From the NCBI GenBank assembly GCA_916048095.2, contig OU696584.1, positions 5,265,849 to 5,329,848 of the forward strand: a DNA stretch of 64,000 nucleotides, read 5' to 3'. Source of the DNA: Sacculina carcini (taxonomy: Eukaryota; Arthropoda; Thecostraca; Sacculinidae). Position numbers and translations under genes: made by a program. The notes below the pieces were generated by a model. That model was given only the letters and a program-made list of their open reading frames with translations. It had not been told where the DNA came from and made no database searches. Positions 8,349-18,469 of the stretch are shown here, one piece after another. How positions within the stretch are numbered: the first letter of the stretch is position 1; each line of letters begins with the position of its first letter.

Positions 8349-9816
8349 TAGCATTNNNNNNNNNNNNNNNNNNNNNNNNNNNNNNNNNNNNNNNNNNNNN
8401 NNNNNNNNNNNNNNNNNNNNNNNNNNNNNNNNNNNNNNNNNNNNNNNNNNNNNNNNNNNNNNNNNNNNNNNNNNNNNNNNNNNNNNNNNNNNNNNNNNNN
8501 NNNNNNNNNNNNNNNNNNNNNNNNNNNNNNNNNNNNNNNNNNNNNNNNNNNNNNNNNNNNNNNNNNNNNNNNNNNNNNNNNNNNNNNNNNNNNNNNNNNN
8601 NNNNNNNNNNNNNNNNNNNNNNNNNNNNNNNNNNNNNNNNNNNNNNNNNNNNNNNNNNNNNNNNNNNNNNNNNNNNNNNNNNNNNNNNNNNNNNNNNNNN
8701 NNNNNNNNNNNNNNNNNNNNNNNNNNNNNNNNNNNNNNNNNNNNNNNNNNNNNNNNNNNNNNNNNNNNNNNNNNNNNNNNNNNNNNNNNNNNNNNNNNNN
8801 NNNNNNNNNNNNNNNNNNNNNNNNNNNNNNNNNNNNNNNNNNNNNNNNNNNNNNNTACACCGCAGTAACTTCCTTTAGGTACACTTTAGAAAATTAGAAA
8901 TTATACCGTATTGTAGAAAACAAAATTTCTAGCACGATGGTATAATTTATTTTTATGTATAACAAATAGTTACTGAGAAATATTAGAAAAATGAATTAAT
9001 TTTAGTCGCCCGGTGTTCAAGTGTAATTTTGGATGTATTTGATAATTTTGCCAATTTTACGTTTTTGGTATCATTTGTGGGTATAAATTAAAATATTTCT
9101 TGTAGAACACAAAATTCTCTACACAATAGTATACTTTTTATAGCTGTAACTCTGCTGGTTTATGAGGAATAGATAGGGGTATATTGACCAAAATATTCGC
9201 GTTTTTCAGTGCAAATTTTGCATTTTTGACTTTGTCATTTTGACTTCACACCGCCATAACATTTTTTTAATACACTTTGGAAAATTAAAAATTATACCGT
9301 GCTGTAGAAAACAAAATTCCCAGCATGATGGTAATATTTATTTAGATGTGTCATAGTTAGTTGCTGAGACATAGAGAAAAAAGTACAGAAAATCGGACGC
9401 GTCGAGCTTAAATATAATTTTGAATGTAGACTGAAATTTTGTCATTTTTACATATTTTATATTTAATTTTTGGATATGAATTATAGCCTACCGAGTAGAA
9501 CAAAATATTTTCTACACAGTGGTATAATCTGTTTGGCTGTACCATTTTCTGGTTTATGAGGAGTAGATGCAGGAATATTGACCAAAATTTTGGCATTTTT
9601 CAGGGTTAATTTTGTCTTTTCACCGCGATAACGTTTTTTGGTATTATTTTTAAAATTTAAAATATATCCTATCGTGTAGACAATAAAATGTCCAACGTAA
9701 TGGTATAAATTGTTGGCAAGTACACCGAGTGGTTACCGAGTAGCAGCTTGCTGAAAATGGACCAAGGAGGGTGGGACAGACAAATAGACAGTCAGAGGAT
9801 CTCTTTTATATATATA
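8348..9816 (-). mobile_element. Non-autonomous Helitron containing the assembly gap
   Basis: The 3' end on the minus strand is AATGCTAG (CTAG at 8348-8351), set in a (TA)n target. The 5' end lies at about 9816, where AAAAGAGATCCTC is preceded by TATATAT. Body modules match the other copies, including GGACGCGTCGAGC at about 9396 and CACCGC boxes. Its minus-strand 5' end abuts the CTAG of the next element at 9817, a head-to-tail junction. The gap hides about a third of it. Confidence 0.75.
8356..8855. other. Assembly gap (500 N)
   Basis: Exactly 500 N, a placeholder size. It lies inside a Helitron with tandem repeats, the kind of sequence that collapses in assembly, so its true length is unknown. 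Confidence 0.99.
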
Positions 9817-10266
9817 CTAGCATTAAAACCCGCCCGTTGTGCGGAGCAATTCTTAAAAAATATTGCAAATTAAAAATAAATAAGGCTAACTCATAAAAAC
9901 CTTAATCAATTGAAAAGTCTAAATTTCATTATTTTTAATTTTATTTTGACAAAATATTTTCACTCAGCCCGCCTCATATTTAAACCCGGCCGACGTGCGG
10001 AATAATTCAGAGCTCGAACACCATCCGTTCTGGTTCTTGAAGTCAAATCCATTAGTTTTGTATATGAATTCATTCTACACGGTGAAATTGAACGTTTTAT
10101 TGCTGCCCGCGGGACATTTTTATTTCATAAAAATGAGCCATCGCTTCGTTTGCGTCTGAAGCCCCTGATCATTGAACCAGCGAGCCATGAACCAGCGCAA
10201 TTATGTCACCTCATATTCAAGCATACATACACAGACAGACAGATAATTTCTTCTTTATGTATATAT
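9817..10266 (-). mobile_element. Short Helitron, family S, copy 1
   Basis: Minus strand: 5' end TATATATACATAAAGAAG then ATTATCTGTCTGTCTG at about 10230-10266; 3' end GCGGGTTTTAATGCTAG with CTAG at 9817-9820. The subterminal hairpin CCGC..GCGG is present in the variant CCGCACAACGGGCGG. Length is about 450 bp. An internal hairpin module lies near 9985-10005. It is fused head to tail with the long Helitron on its right. The same fusion occurs at 30640. Confidence 0.65.
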
Positions 10267-11212
10267 ATAGCATTAAAACCCGCCCGTTGTGCGGAGCAAT
10301 TCATAACATGAAATTCATATTCATTTCATAAAAAATATGGAAAAATAAAAATGAAATAGGGTACACTCATAAAAATATTCATCTATTGAAAATTATAAGT
10401 TTAATACTTATTATTTCGGCAAAATATTTCCCCTCAGTCCGCCTGAGTCATTTTTAAACCCGCCCGTCGTGCTGAATAATTCAGAACTCGAACACGATCC
10501 GTTCTGCATCTTGAAGTCAAATCCATTGGTTTTGTGTATGGATTAATTCTACAGGGTAAATTGAACGTTCTATTGTCTATAGTTGCTGCCCGCGGAACAT
10601 TTTGATTTTAAAAAAAAAACCTTTTTTTAAATGAACCATTTGAAAAAATGATCTAAAAACACTTTTTTAAACCCACCCGTCGTGCGGAACAATTCATACA
10701 ATAAAATTCATATCAAATCCATAAAATATAATGAATACAAATTGAAAAGCAAAAAATGTAACCTATAAATATCTTAACCAATAGAAAAGTCTAAATGTGA
10801 ATATTTTTGTTCTTATTTTGACAAATATTATCCCTCAACCCGCGTGATATATAAATCTGCCCGTCGTGTGGTATAATTCAGAACACAAACACGAAACAAA
10901 CAATGAAAGATGATGAAATCTTTTCATCAGACTGTTTCCAAACTATATTTATTACTTAACATCATTCCCCAATATCATTTGCTTAAGTACTATTTCACTT
11001 TTACCGCTATAATATTTATTGTTAAAATTTATATATTTTCCGCTATCATTAAAACCCAATATAACCTGAGTCAAACCTACCCAACCCAACCCAACCATTC
11101 AATCTTGACCGCTCTCAGCCTAGTCTGAGGTGATTTAACTTATTAGTTTGTGATCACAAAATATACTGATGCGATCATAATTTGTAATCAGAAGACTGAG
11201 ATTATCTACCCC

Positions 11213-11240
11213 AGGGGTCCCAAACACGCGGCCCACCAAT
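11213..11240 (+). repeat. hAT-like terminal inverted repeat, single end
   Basis: CAGGGGTCCCAAACACGCGG followed by CCCACC resembles hAT transposon ends. Only one end is seen. The same stretch sits at the matching place in the other Helitrons (about 17285, 23190, 30218 and 55870, opposite strand), so it was captured before the Helitrons multiplied. Confidence 0.5.
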
Positions 11241-12099
11241 ACTTTTCTCTCAACCCGCCAATATAGTATCGGGACCAAACTGTAAGGTAGCTAAATTCAC
11301 ATTTGTTGCATAATGCGATATAATTTTACACCATTATCATATTATCTCATAATTCCCGGTTAATGCTTCCACTAATGCATCATATTCATACAGTTGTTAT
11401 TTTTTGGATTACATCGATAATGCAGCCCTTGATATTACAGCCGATATTATATTATGCAATCTATATTCTGCTACGTATTATTCCTAATACATATATCATC
11501 AGATCGCAAAATATATTTAAAGGTTCACATCATTCTCCAAAATCATTTGCTTAAGAGCTATTCTACTTTTATCGCTAGAATATTTACTGCTAGCAAAATA
11601 TCATATACCTCGCTATCATTTAAACCCACTCTTTATAGATACATTTAATTCGCCCGTCGTGCGGAACAGTTCATAAAATATAATTAATATTCAATTCATA
11701 AAAAAATTAGTGCAAATTGAAAAAGAAAAACAAACCCACAGGAAAGTTATAGCTAATCTAAAAGTCTAAATGTGAAATTTATGTTTCAATTTAGAAAACA
11801 TGTTTTTCCACAACACTATCAAAACAATGCAACCTTCTGTCATCTCTATAATTCCAGGTTAATGCTTCCGCTAAAACAGCATAAGTTGGCATTACATGAT
11901 ATTGCAACCCATATCCTTATGCAACTTATGCTTATGCAACTTGAAATTAAACCAATTAAATTACACAGTTAAATTCAGTAGTTTACTTTGTTCCCAATAG
12001 CATTTTACCCGCCCGTCGTGCGGAACGTTATTGAGGACAATAAAGCCTTTATATTCAGTAGAGTGTAGCATTAATTAAACTGTACGCAATAAAACCACA

Positions 12100-13850
12100 C
12101 CATCCATGCTTGGAGATAATATGATGCATTCTTAATTGTGATTGGGCTTCAGTGAAATTTAATCGGTGTATATTCCTGTGTAATCGCAAGTGCGCATAAT
12201 AGCTGTCAAATTGGCAATATGTCCTTTTGACTTTACACCGCCGTAACTTCCTTCAGATACCCTTTGGAAAATTACAAATTATACCGTATTGTAGAAGAAA
12301 AGATTTCTAGAACGATGGTATAATTTATTTTTATGTGTAACAAATAGTTACTGAGAAATAGTAGAAAAATTAATTAATTTTATTCGGCCGGTGTTCAAGT
12401 GAAATTTTGGATGTATTTGAGAATTTTGCCAATTTTACACGTTTTTTGTATCATTTGTGGGTATAAATTATAGCTTATCTTGTAGAACACAAAATTATCT
12501 ACACAGTAGTATATTCCTGTGTAATCGCAAGTGCGTAAATTATTATTGGACTTCAGTGAAATTAAATCAGTGTATATTCATGTGTAATCGCAAGTGCGCA
12601 TAATAGCTGTCAAATTGGCAACATGACAATTTGACTTTACACCGCCGTAACTTCCTTCAGATACACTTTGGAAAATTAAAAATTATACCGTATTGTAGAA
12701 AACAAAATTTCTAGCACGATGGTATAATTAATTTTAATCTATGACAAACAGTTCCTGAGAAATGGGTAGAAAAATGAATTAATTTTAGTCACCCGGTGTT
12801 CAAGTGTAATTTTGGATGTATTTGAGAATTTTGCCAATTTTACACGTTTTTTGTATCATTTGTGGGTATAAATTATACATTTTCTTGTAGAACAAAAAAT
12901 TTTCTACACAGTAGTATATTCCTGTGTAATCGCAAGTGCGCATAATAGCTGTCAAATTGGCAATATGTCCATTTGACTTTACACCGCCGTAACTTCCTTC
13001 AGATACACTTTGGAAAATTAAGAATTATACCGTATTGTAGAAAACAAACTTTCCAGCACAATGGTATAATTTATTTTTATGTGTAACAAATAGTTCTTGA
13101 GAAATAGGTAGAAAAATGAATTAATTTTAGTCGCACGGTGTTCAAGTGTAATTTTGGATGTATTTGAGAATTTTTCCAATTTTACACGTTTTTTGTATCA
13201 TTTGTGGGTATAAATTATAGCGTTTCTTGTAGAACACAAAATTTTCTACACAATAGTATAATTTCTATAACTGTAACTCTGCTGGTTTAAGAGGAATAGA
13301 TGACGGAATATTGACCAAAATATTCGCGTTTTTCAGTGCCTTTTTGACTTTGTCATTTTGACTTCACACCGCCGTAACTTTTTCTTAATACGCTCTGGAA
13401 AATTAAAATTTATACCGTGCTGTAGAAAACAAAATTCCCAGCATGATGGTAATATTTATTTAGATGTGTGATGTTTAGTTGTTGAGAAATAGAGAAAAAA
13501 GTACAGAAAATCGGACGCGTCGAGCTTAAATATAATTTTGAATGTAGACTGAAATTTTGTCATTTTTACATATTTTATATTTAATTTTTTGATAATAATT
13601 ATAGCCTATCGCGTAGAACAGAATATTCTCTACACAGTGGTATAATCTGTTTGGCTGTACCATTTCTGGTTTATGAGGAGTAGATGTAGGAATATTGACC
13701 AAAAATTTTCCCATTTTTCAGGGTTCATTTTGTCTTTTCACCGCTATAACTTTTTTTGATTTCATTTTTGAAATTTTAAATTTAATCTAAAGTGTAGAAA
13801 AGAAAATTTCCAACGTGATGGTATAAATTTTTAGCGAGTAGGCTGAGTGG
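12100..13850 (-). repeat. 341-bp tandem array of H2
   Basis: Period read from the marker TGTGTAATCGCAAG. Each unit has two imperfect palindromes: TTATACC..TAGAAA/TTTCTA..GGTATAA and TTGTAGA../TCTACA. Confidence 0.85.
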
Positions 13851-13897
13851 TGGCCGAATAATAGTTGATAGAAAATGGTCCAAGGAGGGTCGAACAC

Positions 13898-13904
<7 letters not shown>

Positions 13905-13987
<83 letters not shown>
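13905..13987. repeat. (TA)n at the centre of a giant inverted repeat
   Basis: About 80 bp of TA between two Helitrons facing each other by their 5' ends. It is the axis of an inverted repeat with arms of roughly 4 kb (9817-13904 and 13988-18469). Confidence 0.95.
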
Positions 13988-13993
<6 letters not shown>

Positions 13994-16900
13994 GATCCTC
14001 TGTGTGTGTGTGTGTGTGTGTGTCTGTGTGTGTGTCTGTGTGTCTGTTCGACACTCCTTGGTCCATTTTCTATCAGCTATTATTCGGCCAACACTCAACC
14101 TACCCGCTAACAATTTATACCATCACGTTGGAAATTGTCTTGTCTACACTTTAGATTAAATTTTAAATTTCAAAAATGCAATAAAAAAAAGTTATAGCGG
14201 TGAAAAGACAAAATGAACCCTGAAAAATACGAAAATTTTGGTCAATTTTCTGAAGACTACTCCTCCTAAACCAGCAATAGTACAACTATAAAAATTATAC
14301 CACTGTGTAGAAAATGTTCTTTTCTACTCAACAAATTATAATTTATACCCAAAAATAGAATATGAAACATGTAAAATGAAAAACAATCAATCTACATTCA
14401 AATTTTTATTTAAACTCCACGCGTCCGATTTTCTATACTTTTTTCTCTATTTCTCAAAAACTAATAATCACACATCTAAATAAATAATACCATCATGCTG
14501 GGAATTTTGTTTGCTACAACACGGCATAATTTTTAATTTTCTAAAGTGTATTGAACAAAAGTTACGGCGGTGTGAAGTGTAAATGACAAAAAAGCAAAAA
14601 GGCAAAATTAGCACAAAAAACGTGAATATTTTGGTCAATATTCCGCTATCTATTCCTCATAAACCAGCAATGGTACAGCTATAAATATTATACTATTGTG
14701 TAGATAATTTTGTGTCCTACAAGAAAAGTTATAATTTATACCCACAAATGATACAAAAAACGTGTACAATTGGCAAAATTCTCAAATACATCCAAAATTA
14801 CACTTGAACACCGGGTGATTAAAATTAATTCATTTTTCTACCCATTTCTCAGGAACTATTTGTCACACATTACAATAAATTATACCATCGTGCTAGAAAT
14901 TTTGTTTTCTACAATACGGTATAATTTGTAATTTTTCAAAGTGTATCTAAAGGAAGTTACGGCGGTGTAAAGTCAAAAGGACATATTGCCAATTTGACAG
15001 CTATTATGCGCACTTGCGATTACACAGGAATATACTACTGTGTAGATAATTTTGTGTTCTACAAGATAAGTTATAATTTATACCCACAAATGATACAAAA
15101 AACGTGTAAAATTGGCAAAATTCGCAAATACATCCAAAATTACCCTTGAACAACGGGCGACTAAAATTAATTCATTTTTCTACTATTTATCAGTAACTAT
15201 TTGTTATACATGAAAATAAATTATACCATCGTGCTAGAAACTTTGTTTTCTACAATACGGTATAATTTTTAATTTTCCAAAGTGTATGTAAAGGAAGTTA
15301 CGGCGATGTAAAGTCAAAATGTCATGTTGCCAATTTGACAGCTATTATGCGCACTTGCGATTACACATGAATATACACTGATTTAATTTCACTGAAGTCC
15401 AATCACAATTTACGCACTTGCGATTACACAGGAATATACTACTGTGTAGATATTTTTGTGTTCTACAAGATAAGCTATAATTTAAACCCACAAATGATAC
15501 AAAAAAACGTGTAAAATTGGCAAAATTCTCAAATACATCCAAAATTACACTTGAACACCGGGCGACTAAAATAAATTCATTTTTCTACTATTTTCCAGTA
15601 ACCATTTGTTACACATAAAAATAAATTATACCATCGTGCTGGAAATTTTGTTTTCTACAATCCAGTATAATTTGTAATTTTCCAAAGTGTATCTGAAGGA
15701 AGTTACGGCGGTGTAAAGTCAAAGCGACATATTGCCAATTTGACAGCTATTATGCGCACTTACGATTTCACAGGAATATACACCGATAAAATTTCACTGA
15801 AGCCCAATCACAATTAAGAATGTATCATATTAGCTCCAAGCATGGATGGTGTGGTTTTATCGCGTACAGTTTAATTAATGCTACACTATACTGAATATAA
15901 AGGCTTTATTGTCCGTAATATTTACACATGAATCGTTCCGCACGACGGGCGGGTAAAATGCTACAGGGAACAAAGTAAACTACTGAATTTTACTGTGTAA
16001 TTTAATTGGTTCAATTTCAAGTTGCATAAGGATACGGGTTGTAACATCATGCAATGCCAGCTATATGCATCTGCTGTTTTAGCGGACGCATAAATCTGGA
16101 ATTATAAAGATGAAAGAAAGTTACATTGTTTTGATAGTGTTACACTTCTGAATTACTACACACGAAGGATGGGTGTGAACTTGAGCACTGTTGAGGGAAA
16201 AAATATCGTCAATAATTAAAACAAGAATTTACAAATTTAACTTTTTCTATTGGTCGTTTTTTATCAATTTTCTTTGTGCTTGTTTCGTGTTTGAGTTCTG
16301 AATTATTCCGCACGACGGGCAGCTTTAAATATGAGGCGGGTTGTGGAAAAACATGTTTTCTAAATTGAAACATAAATTTCACATTTGGACTTTTATATTG
16401 GCTAAATCTTTTCTATGGGTTTGTTTTTCTTTTTCAATTTGCACTAATTTTCTATGAATTGAATATTAATTATATTTTATTAGCTTTTCCGCACGACGGG
16501 CGGGCTTGAATGTATCTATAAAGAGTGGGTTTAAATGATAGCGAGGTATATGATATTTTGCTAGCAGTAAATATTCCAGCGTTAAAAGTAGAATAGCTCT
16601 TGAGAAAATGATGGTGGAGAATGATGTGAACCTTCAAATAATTTTGTGATCTGATGATATATGTATTAGGAATAATACGTAGCAGAATATAGATTGCATA
16701 ATATAATATCGGCTGTAATATTAAAGGGCTGTAATATGGGTGTAATCCAAAAAATAACAACTGTATGAATATGATGCATTAGTGGAAGCATTAACCGGGA
16801 ATTATGAGATAATATTATGGAAAAAAGTTAATATATATACTAAAAATTTTATTGTTATTTTGTGTTTACATTTCGAAATTATCCCTGACGACAGGCGGGC

Positions 16901-18469
16901 TTAAGTATGAGGCGGGTTGACTGAATAATATGCCGTCAATTATTAGAATAAGAATATGCAAATTCAGAACAGGAATTTTCTATTGGTATAGATTTTTCAA
17001 TTTAGAGTTTTCTATTAGACTGGCTGTTTGCATTTAAATATGTATTACTTTTGTTTTATTAATTGTTCCGCACGACGGGTGGATTCAAACATTAAATTTT
17101 ACCATGTGGAATGAATCCATATAAAAAACTCACGGGCTTGACTTCAAGATCCAGACTCACTAATGTAAATGTGACTTAAATTGTGTATATATATATATAT
17201 ATCGCATTATGCAACAAATGTGAATTTAGCTGTTTGTAACAATTTGGTTACGATACTATATTGGCGGGTTGAGAGAAAAGTATTGGTGGGCCGCGTGTTT
17301 GGGACCCCTAGGGTAGGTAATCTCAGTCTTCTGATTACAAATTATGATCGAATCAGTATATTTTGTGATCACAAACTAATAAGTTAAATCACCTCAGACT
17401 AGGCTGGGTGCGGTCAAGATTGGATGGTTGGGTTGGGTTGGGTAGGTTTGACTCAGGTTATATTGGGTTTTAATGATAGCGGAAAATATATAAATTTTAA
17501 CAATAAATATTATAGCGGTAAAAGTGAAATAGTACTTGAACAAATGATATTGGGGAATGATGTTAAGTAATAAATATAGTTTGGAAACATTCTGACGAAA
17601 AGATTTCATCATCTTTCATTGTTTGTTTCGTGTTTGTGTTCTGAATTATACCACACGACGGGCAGATTTATATATCAAGCGGGTTGAGGGATAATATTTG
17701 TCAAAATAAGAACAAAAATGTTAACATTTAGACTTTTCTATTGGTTAAGATATTTATAGGTTACATTTTTTGGTTTTCAATTTGTATTCATTATATTTTA
17801 TGGATTTGATATGAATTTTATTGTATAAATTGTTCCGCACGACGGGTGGGTTTAAAAAAAATGTTTTTTTAGATCATTTTTTCGAATGGTTCATTTAAAA
17901 AAAAGTTTTTTTTTAAATAAAAATGTTCCGCGGGCAGCAACTATAGACAATAGAACGTTCAATTTTCCCTGTAGAATTAATCCATACACAAAACAACCAA
18001 TGGATTTGACTTCAAATATGAATTTTATTGTATGAATTGTTCCGCACGACGGGCGGGTTTAAAAAAAAGTGTTTCCATTATTTAGTTCATTTTTTTCAAA
18101 TGGTTCATTTAAAAAGGTATTTTTTAAAAATAAAAATGCTCCGCGGGCAGCAACTATAGACAATAGAACGTTCAATTTACCCTGTAGAATTAATCCATAC
18201 ACAAAACCAATGGATTTGACTTCAAAATGCAGAACGGATCGTGTTCGAGTTCTGAATTATTCAGCACGACGGGCGGGTTTAAAAATGACTCAGGCGGACT
18301 GAGGGGAAATATTTTGTCGAAATAAAAATAATTAAACTTACAATTTTCAATTGATTAATATTTTTATGAGTGTACCCTATTTCATTTTTATTTTTCCATA
18401 CTTTTTATGAATTGAATATGAATTTCATGTTATGAATTGCTCCGCACAACGGGCGGGTTTCAATGCTAG
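13988..18469 (+). mobile_element. Long non-autonomous Helitron H3
   Basis: 5' end TATATAAAAGAGATCC then (GT)n at 14001-14045 and TTCGACACTCCTTGG. The 3' end is CCGCACAACGGGCGG hairpin, GTTTCAATG, CTAG at 18466-18469. The array marker CACTTGCGATTACACA lies at 15011, 15352 and 15415, with a decayed copy at 15757, giving spacings 341, 63 and 342. The 3' half has hairpin modules near 15943, 16308, 16492, 16888, 17070, 17650, 17835, 18045 and 18265. It carries about 0.38 kb at 16815-17200 that H4 and H6 lack, itself containing hairpin modules. CTAG touches the TC of H4. Confidence 0.85.
16815..17200 (+). mobile_element. Extra Helitron-module insertion in H3
   Basis: Compared with 23085-23115 and 30110-30135, H3 has about 380 added bases here. 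They include a hairpin variant CCCTGACGACAGGCGGG, a second hairpin near 17070 and a segment resembling family S. They end at a short (TA)n, so this is probably a small nested Helitron. Confidence 0.5.

Larger units (their letters stand above)
10267..13904 (-). mobile_element. Long non-autonomous Helitron H2
   Basis: Minus-strand element. The 3' half (10270-12060) has hairpin modules (CCGC-loop-GCGG, written GCCCGTCGTGCGG on the plus strand) near 10277, 10460, 10675, 10860, 11651 and 12009. The 5' half (12100-13850) is the 341-bp array: the TGTGTAATCGCAAG marker falls at 12177, 12518, 12581 and 12923, with spacings 341, 63 and 342. The 5' end has decayed into (TA)n at 13905, where it faces H3. 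It carries a hAT-like end at about 11213. No protein gene. Confidence 0.8.

Noticed and set aside
8348-8884. 178-codon frame across 8356-8855
   Set aside because: It is made of undetermined bases in the assembly gap.
10910-11128. 72-codon frame (starts MMKSFHQTVSKLY) also present at 17394-17612 and 23300-23518
   Set aside because: It recurs because the Helitron recurs. It has no known motif, lies in AT-rich DNA, and is disrupted in H6; no sign of selection on the protein.
13865-14159. Several overlapping open frames full of IYIYIY and VCVCVC
   Set aside because: They are (TA)n and (GT)n microsatellites read in frame. The same holds at 662-706, 31276-31337, 36177-36243, 50075-50231, 50908-50967 and 56355-56412.
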